Shown here piece by piece: positions 6,864 through 14,635 of a stretch of DNA of 18,038 bases. This stretch comes from JACQFZ01 sp036396275 (GTDB taxonomy: Bacteria; Pseudomonadota; Gammaproteobacteria; Acidiferrobacterales; Sulfurifustaceae). Under the pieces are notes generated by a model. That model saw nothing but the letters and a program-made list of their open reading frames with translations. It did no database searches and was not told the DNA's origin. Within the stretch, counting starts at the first letter, position 1; each line of letters starts with the position of its first letter. A program made the translations under genes and the position numbers. Location of the stretch: positions 1 through 18,038 of the forward strand of contig DASWLD010000026.1 of NCBI GenBank assembly GCA_036396275.1. The letters run 5' to 3'.

Positions 6864-7192
6864 AGCTACTCTTCGATCAGAATCTTTCTTATCGCCTGGT
6901 TGCGGCGCTCGAAACAATCTATCCCGGCTCCGCTCACGTTCGTTTGCTTGGCATGGAGCGCGCCAGTGACGAAACGATTTGGCGATACGCGAAGGAAAAC
7001 CAATTCACGATCGTTACGCAAGATTCCGACTTTAACGAGCGCAGCGTTGTTTTTGGCCATCCGCCGAAAGTTATTTGGTTGAAGGGCGGGAATACGTCGA
7101 CGAATCGTATACTGGCGCTTTTGAAGCACCATCAACCATTCGTCGTTCTGTTCGACTCCGAGGCGGAAACCGGGTGCCTGGAGCTTATGTAA
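6860..7192 (+). CDS. DUF5615 PIN-like protein, probable toxin partner
   Basis: The predicted protein has 110 residues and the compact PIN-like fold of DUF5615, a presumed metal-dependent ribonuclease. Acidic positions that could bind metal are Asp6 (LLFDQNLS), Asp37 (SDETIW), and Asp55 and Asp57 (TQDSDF). The WLKGGN segment (73-78) is also typical. The TTG start at 6860 is chosen because the conserved KLLFDQNLS begins directly after it and it forms a four-base overlap with the DUF433 gene. An upstream start at 6815 would run well inside that gene. Toxicity has not been shown for many members of this family, so the toxin label is an inference. Confidence 0.83.
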   Translation: MKLLFDQNLSYRLVAALETIYPGSAHVRLLGMERASDETIWRYAKENQFTIVTQDSDFNERSVVFGHPPKVIWLKGGNTSTNRILALLKHHQPFVVLFDSEAETGCLELM

Positions 7193-7233
7193 CGGGCACA
7201 GCGCTATTCCGATTGTGTGCTGCCCGCGTTTTT
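7193..7233 (+). terminator. Probable Rho-independent terminator after the DUF433/DUF5615 pair
   Basis: CGGGCA (7193-7198), starting directly after the stop codon, pairs with TGCCCG (7221-7226). Two bases later comes TTTTT (7229-7233). The 22-base loop can fold further through CAC with GTG. It would end plus-strand transcription just before the convergent tesA gene ends. Confidence 0.45.
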
Positions 7234-7236
7234 CGG

Positions 7237-7866
7237 CTACAGCAACGTTTTCAGTTTGTCCCAAACGTTCTCCAGTATCCGCGGCTGTGCCGTGGCGGTT
7301 GGGTGCAGGCCATCTTCCTGAATGTCGACGCCGTTCGGAGCCAAGCCTTCCAGCAGAAACGGCACGAGCGGCACGCGCTGCGCGGCAGCCACATCGGTGT
7401 AGATCCGCCGGAACCTTTCGTTGTACGGCGTGCCATAATTCGGCGGAAGTCGAATGCCAACGAGCAGTACCCGCGCACCGTTTGTTTTGGAGGTTATGAC
7501 TAAGGCCGTCAAATTTTTCTTAACTTGGTCCGGCGGCAACCCGCGCAGTCCGTCGTTGCCGCCGAGTTCGACAATGACGACGACGGGGCGATGTTGCTTG
7601 AGCAGCGTCGGCAGCCGCGCCAACCCGCCGGCGGTGGTGTCGCCGCTGATGCTGGCATTGACGACTTTGTAGGGCGGGTTACGCTGCGCCAGGCGCTGTT
7701 CCAGAAGGGCGACCCAGCCGGCCTTCACATTTATGTTGTAAGCGGCGCTGAGACTATCGCCGACCACCAAAATGGTTTGCGCGTGCGCGACCGCGGATCC
7801 GACGAGCAATAACAGCAGCGCCGCCAGGAAACGATGTATGAACGACCGATCGATAGCAACAGCCAT
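7237..7866 (-). CDS. tesA: TesA-type periplasmic GDSL arylesterase/acyl-CoA thioesterase I
   Basis: This is an SGNH-hydrolase that cleaves acyl thioesters and esters, with lysophospholipase and arylesterase activity in homologues. It is exported to the periplasm. The 209-residue precursor has a signal peptide (about 1-29, ending AHA before Gln30). Catalytic blocks are GDSLS (36-40, Ser38 nucleophile), block II glycine in SISGDT (Gly75), GGND (102-105, Asn104), and DGLH (185-188, Asp185 and His188). ATG at 7864-7866 is the only reasonable start before the signal peptide. Its 5' end overlaps the first 29 bases of the divergent ybbA gene. The neighbourhood matches E. coli tesA-ybbA-ybbP. Confidence 0.93.
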   Translation of the reverse strand: MAVAIDRSFIHRFLAALLLLLVGSAVAHAQTILVVGDSLSAAYNINVKAGWVALLEQRLAQRNPPYKVVNASISGDTTAGGLARLPTLLKQHRPVVVIVELGGNDGLRGLPPDQVKKNLTALVITSKTNGARVLLVGIRLPPNYGTPYNERFRRIYTDVAAAQRVPLVPFLLEGLAPNGVDIQEDGLHPTATAQPRILENVWDKLKTLL

Positions 7867-8527
7867 ATCCGCAATCAACCTCAATAAACGCGTCGTCACC
7901 GCCGAAGGGCCGCTCGACATCTTGTCGAGCATCAATCTCGAGATCAAGCAAGGCGAGAGTGTCGCCGTCATCGGCGTGTCGGGCTCGGGCAAGTCGACGC
8001 TGCTTGGACTGCTCGCCGGTCTCGATGTTCCGAGCAGCGGCGAAGTCACGCTCGCGGGTCAAGCCATCACCGCGCTTGATGAAGACGGACGCGCGCGAGT
8101 GCGTGCCGGCCGCGTCGGCTTCGTGTTCCAGAGCTTTCATTTGCTGCCCGCGCTGACGGCGCTCGAAAACGTGATGCTGCCGCTGGAACTCGCCGGCAGC
8201 AGCGCGCCGGAGCCACAGGCGCGCGCGTTGCTCGAGCGTGTCGGCTTACGCGAGCGCCTGACGCATTATCCGCGACAGCTGTCCGGCGGTGAGCAGCAAC
8301 GCGTGGCGATTGCCCGCGCGTTCGCGCTCGCGCCGGCGATCCTGTTCGCCGACGAACCGACCGGCAATCTCGACGCCGCCACCGGCGCGCGCATCATCCG
8401 GCTCTTGTTCGAGCTCAATCAGGAGCGCGGCGCAACGCTGGTGCTGGTGACGCACGATGAGTCGATCGCGCAGCGCTGCACGCGCCGTATCTATCTCGAT
8501 GCCGGGCGCTTGGTCGAACGGACCTAA
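7838..8527 (+). CDS. ybbA: YbbA-type ABC transporter ATP-binding protein
   Basis: This is the ATPase of a MacB/LolD-like (type VII) ABC system that works with the adjacent YbbP permease; the cargo is not known. The 229 residues include Walker A GVSGSGKS (46-53), the Q-loop at Gln98, and the signature LSGGEQQ (148-154). Walker B with catalytic glutamate is ILFADEP (168-174), and the switch histidine is His206 (VTHD). The ATG at 7838 is preceded by AGGAA about seven bases upstream, and a further upstream start would run deeper into tesA. The stop codon shares its last A with the ybbP start (TAATG). The head-to-head overlap with tesA means each promoter must lie inside the other gene. Confidence 0.93.
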   Translation: MNDRSIATAISAINLNKRVVTAEGPLDILSSINLEIKQGESVAVIGVSGSGKSTLLGLLAGLDVPSSGEVTLAGQAITALDEDGRARVRAGRVGFVFQSFHLLPALTALENVMLPLELAGSSAPEPQARALLERVGLRERLTHYPRQLSGGEQQRVAIARAFALAPAILFADEPTGNLDAATGARIIRLLFELNQERGATLVLVTHDESIAQRCTRRIYLDAGRLVERT

Positions 8528-11034
8528 TGATGCCCGCGCTCGGAAAACCAAAGCTCGCGCTGCGCCTGTTGCTGCGCGACTGGCGCGCCGGGGAACTGCG
8601 TCTGTTCGTGGCCGCGATCATCGTTGCCGTCGGCGCGGTGACCGCGGTCGGTTTCTTGAATGACCGCCTGGATCGCGGGTTGACCCAGCGCTCCGCCGAT
8701 CTGCTCGGCGCGGATTTCATTTTGTCCACGCCCGCGCCGGTGACGGGCGAGTGGATCGAATCGGCCGCGCGCATGGGCTTGCGCACCGCGGGCGCGCTCG
8801 ATTTTGCCAGCGTTGTCGTTCGCGGCGATCGGCTGCAGATCGCCGGCGTTCGCGCGGTGAATGAAGACTATCCCCTGCGTGGCACGGTGCGCACGGCGTC
8901 CGCGTTGTATCAGCAGGGTACGCCGACAAGCGCGAAACCCTCGCCGGGTAGCGCCTGGGCCGAGGCGCGCGCGTTGCAGGCGTTGGCGATCGGGATCGGG
9001 CAGACCATCGAAATCGGCAGCGCCTCGTTTACCGTAACGCGGGTTCTGACGGACGAGCCGGGCCGGATCGGAAACTTCTTCGCCCTCGGACCGCGCGTAT
9101 TGATCAATCTTGCGGATGTGCCCGCGACCCGCGTCGTTCAACCGGGGAGCCGCGTGACGTATCGCTATGCGTTCGCGGGAACCGAGGCGCAACTGCGCCG
9201 GTATCGCGACTGGCTCGAGCCGCGGCTTGGGCCGAGCGACCGCATCATCGATGCGCGTACCGGGAACGCCACCACGGCGCGCACCGTCGAGCGCATCAAC
9301 AGCTACTTCGGGCTGACCAGTCTGTTGGCCGTGGTGCTCGCCGGTGTCGCGATCGCGATGGGCGCGCGCCGCTATAGCTTGCGGCATTACGACACCAGCG
9401 CGATGTTGCGTTCGATGGGTGCGACCCAGGCGGACATCCTCGCGCTCTACTTGCCGCAGCTGGTTGTGCTTGGGTTGATCGCTTCCACGCTCGGTTGTGT
9501 CGTCGGGTTGATCGCACAGCAAGGCATCTATTTCATCATCAAGGACATGTTTCCGATCGCGTTGCCGCCGCCCGGCATCGGACCGGCGCTGCTCGGATTC
9601 GCCGCCGGCCTCGTCACGCTTGCCGGCTTTGCGCTGGTACCGATTCTGCGGTTGCGCTCGGTTCCGCCGCTGCGGGTACTTCGGCGCGACCTCGCGCCGC
9701 TGCCGCCGGCCGCATGGACGGTGCTCGCGGCCGCGGCCGCCGCGCTCGTCGTTCTCCTTTGGTACTACACGAAGAATCTAACCTTGACGTTTGCCGTGTT
9801 GGCCGGCGGCGTTGCCGGCGCGGGTGCCCTGCTTGCGCTCGTGCTCGGCCTGTTGCGCCTTGAGCGCAAGTTCAAAGGCGGCGCGCGCAGCCAATGGCGT
9901 CAGGGTTTCAGCCGATTGCAGCGGCGCGTGCACGCGAGCGCCGGCCAGATTCTCGCCTTCGGTCTCACGTTGATGGCGATGGCCGTGATTGCGGTGGTGC
10001 GCACCGATCTCTTGGCCGCCTGGCAAGCGCAGGTGCCGTCCGATGCGCCGAATCATTTCATCTTCAACGTCCAGCCGAACGATGTCGCCGGCGTGGAAGA
10101 TTTCTTCAAGAGCCACGGCATCGCATCGCAGGCTTTGTATCCACTGGTGCGCGGGCGGCTGGTGGAAATCAACGGCGTCCCGGTGCGCGAGGCGGTAACC
10201 AAGGAAGAGGGCGAGGAGGCGAACAACGCCGCCATGCGGCGCGATCTCAACTTCACTTGGGCGGCCGATCCGCCGCCGGATAATACCGTCACCGCCGGCG
10301 CGTGGTGGAGCGCCACGGCACCGGTCGGCGAAGTGTCGGTGGAGGAAAAGCTCGCGCGCCGACTAAACATCGCGCCGGGCGATCGGCTGACGTTCACGAT
10401 CGCGGCGCAAACGCTTCATGCACGCGTCGCGAGTCTGCGCAAGGTGCGTTGGGAATCGTTTCACCCGAACTTCTTTATGATCTTCTCGCCAAGCTCGCTG
10501 AAGGATCAGCCGACCACTTACATGACGAGCTTTCATGTTCCACCTGCGCAAAAACACCTGTTGGCCGATCTCGTGCGCGCGTACTCGTCGGTGACGATAC
10601 TGGAACTCGATCTGGTATTGCGTCAGATCCGCGCCATCGTGCAGCAAGCGTCGACCGCGGTGGAGCTGGTATTGCTGTTCGTCTTCGCCGGCGGCCTGAC
10701 GGTGTTGTTTGCGGCGCTATCCGCGAGCATGGACGAGCGCTACTTCGAGGGCGCGCTGTTGCGCACTTTCGGTGCCAGCCGCTGGCAACTGCGCCGCGGC
10801 CATATCGCCGAATTCGTCACGCTCGGCGTTAGCGCCGGGGTACTGGCAGCGATCGGCACCGAAGCGGTTACTTACGTGCTGTACGCGCGCGTGTTCGAAA
10901 TCGTGTACACGCCAAAGTGGTGGGTGTGGATCGCCGCACCGGTGGTCGGCGCCGTGCTGATCGGCTCGGCCGGATGCATCGGTACGCGCCGCGTGGTGGC
11001 GCGCAGCCCGCTTTCGGTATTGCGGGACATCTAG
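8527..11034 (+). CDS. ybbP: YbbP-type FtsX-family ABC transporter permease
   Basis: This is a large inner-membrane permease paired with YbbA. At 835 residues it is close to the E. coli homologue. There is an N-terminal anchor (about 22-42) followed by a MacB-like periplasmic domain. A first FtsX module follows (about 255-375) with ARRYSLRHYDTSAMLRSMGA in its cytoplasmic coupling region. Central membrane segments lie about 395-440, and a further segment about 475-490 precedes a second periplasmic domain. A C-terminal FtsX module (about 705-830) contains the paired motif GALLRTFGASRWQLRRGH. Such duplicated permeases are thought to move lipophilic substrates or act mechanically. The ATG overlaps the ybbA stop by one base; a second ATG follows immediately. 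The gene is intact. Confidence 0.92.
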   Translation: MMPALGKPKLALRLLLRDWRAGELRLFVAAIIVAVGAVTAVGFLNDRLDRGLTQRSADLLGADFILSTPAPVTGEWIESAARMGLRTAGALDFASVVVRGDRLQIAGVRAVNEDYPLRGTVRTASALYQQGTPTSAKPSPGSAWAEARALQALAIGIGQTIEIGSASFTVTRVLTDEPGRIGNFFALGPRVLINLADVPATRVVQPGSRVTYRYAFAGTEAQLRRYRDWLEPRLGPSDRIIDARTGNATTARTVERINSYFGLTSLLAVVLAGVAIAMGARRYSLRHYDTSAMLRSMGATQADILALYLPQLVVLGLIASTLGCVVGLIAQQGIYFIIKDMFPIALPPPGIGPALLGFAAGLVTLAGFALVPILRLRSVPPLRVLRRDLAPLPPAAWTVLAAAAAALVVLLWYYTKNLTLTFAVLAGGVAGAGALLALVLGLLRLERKFKGGARSQWRQGFSRLQRRVHASAGQILAFGLTLMAMAVIAVVRTDLLAAWQAQVPSDAPNHFIFNVQPNDVAGVEDFFKSHGIASQALYPLVRGRLVEINGVPVREAVTKEEGEEANNAAMRRDLNFTWAADPPPDNTVTAGAWWSATAPVGEVSVEEKLARRLNIAPGDRLTFTIAAQTLHARVASLRKVRWESFHPNFFMIFSPSSLKDQPTTYMTSFHVPPAQKHLLADLVRAYSSVTILELDLVLRQIRAIVQQASTAVELVLLFVFAGGLTVLFAALSASMDERYFEGALLRTFGASRWQLRRGHIAEFVTLGVSAGVLAAIGTEAVTYVLYARVFEIVYTPKWWVWIAAPVVGAVLIGSAGCIGTRRVVARSPLSVLRDI

Positions 11035-11278
11035 CGCCAAGTAAAAGTCGGCGATGAGAGAAAAGGGAAATCTTCGGGCGCTCGGGGGGCGGATATGTGG
11101 AGATCGGAACATAAATAAAACGTCCAAGCGCCTTACACCTCGAAAAATAGTCTTCCACAAGGTCGTCGACGTCGAGATCGTTTCGGTAATGCGCTCAGGA
11201 TTAACTACATTAAGGAGACGTGCGCGCAGCATTGGTTGAACCCAAGCGGCGAATTCGAGATTAAGACGCCGGTTCATA

Positions 11279-11309
11279 TAGACAATAGCGCCGCAATCCA
11301 TTATATAAG
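11279..11309 (+). promoter_or_regulatory. Sigma-70-like promoter candidate for the cox operon
   Basis: TAGACA (11279-11284) matches five of six bases of the -35 consensus. TATATA (11302-11307) lies 17 bases later, overlapping TATAAG (11304-11309). Transcription would begin near 11315, leaving a leader of about 50 bases that includes the hairpin at 11323-11340 and the ribosome-binding site AAGAGG at 11351-11356. Confidence 0.45.
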
Positions 11310-11322
11310 CCGCTACTTTTCT

Positions 11323-11340
11323 GTCTGCGCTTTTGCAGAC
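11323..11340 (+). promoter_or_regulatory. Perfect 6-bp hairpin in the cox operon leader
   Basis: GTCTGC and GCAGAC are exact inverted copies around GCTTTT. The element lies just after the predicted transcription start and 25 bases before the subunit II start codon. It could be an operator half-site pair or an mRNA 5' stabilising hairpin. No T-run follows. Confidence 0.4.
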
Positions 11341-11365
11341 TTAACCGATCAAGAGGCTAGGATTC

Positions 11366-12721
11366 ATGGTTCTAGCGGTCGTGTTGGTCCTATTGGTTCT
11401 CGGCTCGCTGCTGTTTCACTTCGTGAGCCCGTGGTATTTCACGCCCATCGCCTCGAATTGGGGCGCGATCGACGACACCGTGACGATTACATTCTGGGTC
11501 ACGGGAATCGTTTTCGTCGCGGTTAATTTGTTTATGGCCTATTCGGTGTGGCGCTTCCATCACCGCCGGGGCGCGCGCGCGGCGTACGAGCCGGAGAACA
11601 AGAAGCTCGAGGGATGGTTGACCGTGGTGACCGCGCTCGGCGTTGCCGCGATGCTGGCGCCCGGCTTGGTCGTCTGGGCGAAATTCGTCGATGTTCCGCA
11701 AGACGCCTCGGTCGTCGAGGCCGTGGGCCAGCAGTGGTACTGGAGCTACCGCTTCCCCGGGAACGACGGCGTGCTCGGAACCGTCGATGTTCGCCATATC
11801 AGCGACCAAAATCCGTTCGGTATGAATCCGGACGACCCCAACGGCAAGGACGACATTTTGATTTCAAGTCCGGAGCTGCATCTCCCGATCGGCAAGCCGG
11901 TAAAGGTCCTGCTGCGCTCGAAAGACGTGTTGCACGACTTCGCCGTACCGCAGTTTAGAGTCAAGATGGACATGGTGCCGGGGCTGGTGTCGTACGTCTG
12001 GTTCACTCCCACCCGGACCGGAAAATTCGATTTGCTGTGCGAAGAGCTGTGCGGCATCGCGCATTTCACGATGCGCGGCAAAGTCGTCGTGGACGAGGAG
12101 CCGGCGTTCCGATCGTGGTTGGCCGGCCATCCCACGTATGCGCAGACGTTGGCCCAAGTCGCCGGTGACGCGACCGCGGGCAAAGCGCTGTTCGGGGTTT
12201 GTGCCGCCTGCCACGGCGCGCAAGCGCAAGGTAATCCGGCGCTGAACGCGCCAAAACTTAGCGGACTGGGAGACTGGTACTTGAAGCGCCAGTTGAAGTA
12301 CTTCAAGGCGGGCGCCCGCGGCACCGACGAGAAGGACACGTACGGCAAACAGATGGCGCCGATGGCGGCGACGCTGGCGAATGAGGCCGCCATCGACAAC
12401 GTGGTCGCCTACATCACGTCATTGCCCGACAGTGCCGCGTCGGCGACGGTAACGGGCAACGTACGGAACGGAAAGGCGGCGTTTCGCACGTGCGCGGCTT
12501 GTCACGGCCCCGACGGGCAGGGGAATCGGGCGGTGAATGCGCCGCGTCTGGCCGGAATGAGCGACTGGTATTTGCGCACGCAGTTGAAGAACTACAAACA
12601 CGGAATTCGCGGCGCGAATTCAAAAGACATGTACGGTCCGCAGATGGCGATGATGGCGGCGGTTTTGACGAATGACCGGGCGACCGACGACGTGATCGCC
12701 TACATCAATACCCTCCGGTAA
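11366..12721 (+). CDS. coxM: Cytochrome c oxidase subunit II with two fused cytochrome c domains (CoxM-like)
   Basis: This is the CuA-bearing subunit that accepts electrons and passes them to subunit I. The 451-residue protein has three hydrophobic segments (about 2-20, 40-62, 84-106), one more than the usual two. The cupredoxin domain then shows the CuA ligands: His190, Cys225, Glu227, Cys229, His233 and Met236 (CEELCGIAHFTM). The aromatic electron-entry patch is QQWYWSYRF (122-130). Two cytochrome c domains follow, with haem motifs at 279-283 and 376-380 (both CAACH) and probable Met ligands in YGKQMAPM and YGPQMAMM. The domains are clear tandem duplicates. A good Shine-Dalgarno, AAGAGG, lies nine bases before ATG. 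Gene order suggests a coxMNOP-type alternative oxidase; the symbol is by analogy. Confidence 0.9.
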   Translation: MVLAVVLVLLVLGSLLFHFVSPWYFTPIASNWGAIDDTVTITFWVTGIVFVAVNLFMAYSVWRFHHRRGARAAYEPENKKLEGWLTVVTALGVAAMLAPGLVVWAKFVDVPQDASVVEAVGQQWYWSYRFPGNDGVLGTVDVRHISDQNPFGMNPDDPNGKDDILISSPELHLPIGKPVKVLLRSKDVLHDFAVPQFRVKMDMVPGLVSYVWFTPTRTGKFDLLCEELCGIAHFTMRGKVVVDEEPAFRSWLAGHPTYAQTLAQVAGDATAGKALFGVCAACHGAQAQGNPALNAPKLSGLGDWYLKRQLKYFKAGARGTDEKDTYGKQMAPMAATLANEAAIDNVVAYITSLPDSAASATVTGNVRNGKAAFRTCAACHGPDGQGNRAVNAPRLAGMSDWYLRTQLKNYKHGIRGANSKDMYGPQMAMMAAVLTNDRATDDVIAYINTLR

Positions 12722-12806
12722 CCGGTCCGGGCGCAGCCTTCCGCGGCGAGTGCGAATGCGATTTGAGGGTTGGCGGCCAATCAGCGTCAGCGTGAAGCGG
12801 ATCGAG

Positions 12807-12833
12807 TATAAATAGATCAGAGAGCGTAAGAGG
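12807..12833 (+). promoter_or_regulatory. -10-like box and strong ribosome-binding site before subunit I
   Basis: The 120-base gap between subunit II and subunit I holds TATAAA (12807-12812), five of six to a -10 box but with no matching -35. AAGAGG (12828-12833) lies eight bases before the subunit I ATG. The Shine-Dalgarno is convincing; an internal promoter is only possible. Confidence 0.35.
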
Positions 12834-12841
12834 ATTTAGCA

Positions 12842-14617
12842 ATGGCCTACGTTGCGCATGATGAATCGGCATACATCCCACCGGCCGAGGTCGAGGAGGT
12901 AGAGCTTTACCATCCGAAAACCTTCATCGGAAAATACATCTGGAGCCAGGACGCCAAGGTCATTGCGGTGCAATACGCGATCACCGCGATGGCGATCGGC
13001 CTGGTGGCGCTCGTCCTATCGGGGATGATGCGGCTGCAGCTCGGTTTCCCGAACAGCTTTTCGTTCATTACACCCGGCAACTATCTGCAGTTCGTCACCA
13101 TGCATGGGATGATCATGGTGATCTACCTGCTGACGGCACTGTTCCTGGGAGGGTTTGGCAACTACCTGATCCCGCTGATGGTCGGGGCCCGCGACATGGT
13201 GTTCCCGTATGTGAACATGGTGAGCTACTGGGTCTATCTGTTCGCCGTGTTGTTGCTGGTGGCGAGCTTCTTCGTACCCGGCGGCCCGACGGGGTCCGGC
13301 TGGACACTGTACCCGCCGCAGGCGATTCTCCCGGGCACGCCGGGGTCGGATGCCGGAATTGTCTTGATGCTCGCCTCGCTCGCTTTCTTCATTATCGGAT
13401 TCACCATGGGCGGGTTGAATTACGTCGTCACGGTGCTGCAAGCGCGCACCCGTGGAATGACATTGATGCGCCTGCCGTTGACGGTGTGGGGTATTTTCAT
13501 GGCCACGGTCCTCGCGCTCCTGGCCTTTCCCGCCTTGTTTGTCAGCGCCGTGATGATGCTGTTGGACCGGCTGCTCGGAACGAGCTTCTTCATGCCCGCC
13601 GTCGCGTCGCTCGGGCAGCAGCTCAACTACAACGGCGGCAGCCCGATATTGTTCCAACACCTGTTCTGGTTCTTCGGTCATCCGGAGGTGTACATCGTCG
13701 CGCTGCCGGCGTTCGGTATCGTTTCCGATCTGATCAGCGTGCATGCGCGAAAAAACATTTTCGGCTATCGGATGATGGTCTGGGCGATTATCGCCATCGG
13801 CGCCTTGAGCTTCGTCGTATGGGCGCACCACATGTACGTCAGCGGCATGAACCCGTATTTCGGTTTCTTCTTCGCCACGACCACGCTCATCATCGCGGTG
13901 CCAACCGCGATCAAGGTTTATAACTGGGTGCTCACGTTGTGGCGCGGTGACATTCACCTCACGGTGCCGATGTTGTTCGCCATCGGATTCGTTTTCACTT
14001 TCATTAATGGCGGCTTGACCGGGTTATTTCTCGGCAACGTCGTCGTCGACTTGCCGCTCTCCGACACGTATTTCGTGGTCGCGCACTTTCATATGGTGAT
14101 GGCGGTGTCGCCGATTCTCGTGGTGTTTGGCGCGATTTACCACTGGTACCCGAAAATCACCGGGCGCATGCTCGACGATACGTTGGGCAAGTTCCACTTC
14201 TGGATCACGTTCGTCGGCAGTTATTGCATTTACTATCCGATGCATTATCTCGGGATACTGGGCGTGCCGCGGCGCTACTACGCCCTCGGAACCACGGATT
14301 TCATACCGCCATCGGCGCACGGCGTGAACGAATGGATCACCATTGCGGCGTTGATCGTCGGGGTTACCCAGTTGGTGTTTATATTCAATATGATTTGGAG
14401 TTACTACAAGGGTAAGCGGGCCGGTCCGAATCCCTGGCGCGCCACGACCCTGGAATGGCAGACCCCGGACACGCCGCCCAAGCACGGCAACTTCGGCGCG
14501 TCGCTGCCGCTGGTGTACCGCTGGGCGTACGACTACAGCGTCCCGGGCGCGAAAGAGGATTTCATACCGCAAAACGTCCCGCCCGGAAAGACGGGCGTCT
14601 CCAAGGGCAGGAAGTAG
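12842..14617 (+). CDS. coxN: Haem-copper oxidase subunit I, A-type (CoxN-like)
   Basis: This is the catalytic subunit: haem a, haem a3-CuB, oxygen reduction and proton pumping in the inner membrane. The 591 residues form about twelve membrane helices. Haem a ligands are His88 (TMHGMIMV) and His417, and the haem a3 ligand is His415 (VAHFHM). CuB ligands are His280 with the cross-link Tyr284 (GHPEVY) and His329/330 (WAHHMY). D-channel Asp118 and Asn125, Glu282, K-channel Thr355/Lys358 (PTAIKV), Arg64 and the Arg477/478 pair are all present, so this is an A1-type enzyme expected to pump protons. Unusual features are Ser407 where canonical oxidases have a Mg-site His before Asp408, and Met418 in place of Tyr after the HFH motif. 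The gene follows subunit II by 120 bases. Confidence 0.95.
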   Translation: MAYVAHDESAYIPPAEVEEVELYHPKTFIGKYIWSQDAKVIAVQYAITAMAIGLVALVLSGMMRLQLGFPNSFSFITPGNYLQFVTMHGMIMVIYLLTALFLGGFGNYLIPLMVGARDMVFPYVNMVSYWVYLFAVLLLVASFFVPGGPTGSGWTLYPPQAILPGTPGSDAGIVLMLASLAFFIIGFTMGGLNYVVTVLQARTRGMTLMRLPLTVWGIFMATVLALLAFPALFVSAVMMLLDRLLGTSFFMPAVASLGQQLNYNGGSPILFQHLFWFFGHPEVYIVALPAFGIVSDLISVHARKNIFGYRMMVWAIIAIGALSFVVWAHHMYVSGMNPYFGFFFATTTLIIAVPTAIKVYNWVLTLWRGDIHLTVPMLFAIGFVFTFINGGLTGLFLGNVVVDLPLSDTYFVVAHFHMVMAVSPILVVFGAIYHWYPKITGRMLDDTLGKFHFWITFVGSYCIYYPMHYLGILGVPRRYYALGTTDFIPPSAHGVNEWITIAALIVGVTQLVFIFNMIWSYYKGKRAGPNPWRATTLEWQTPDTPPKHGNFGASLPLVYRWAYDYSVPGAKEDFIPQNVPPGKTGVSKGRK

Positions 14618-14635
14618 GCGCTCGGGAACTTGGCG

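Larger units (their letters stand above)
11035..11365 (+). other. Gene-free region upstream of the cox operon
   Basis: These 331 bases between ybbP and the subunit II gene look more AT-rich than their surroundings and hold no convincing coding frame. They contain the candidate promoter (11279-11309) and the perfect hairpin (11323-11340), listed separately. An AAGGAG motif (11212-11217) stands without a suitably placed start. An 8-base palindrome, CGTCGACG, lies in the 11160s. No clear terminator for ybbP was found. Confidence 0.6.

Noticed and set aside
11236..11526. A plus-strand frame starting at TTG in the gene-free region.
   Set aside because: It runs out of frame into the subunit II gene, lacks a ribosome-binding site at proper spacing, and its second half is a shadow. 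The AAGGAG at 11212-11217 is too far from its start.
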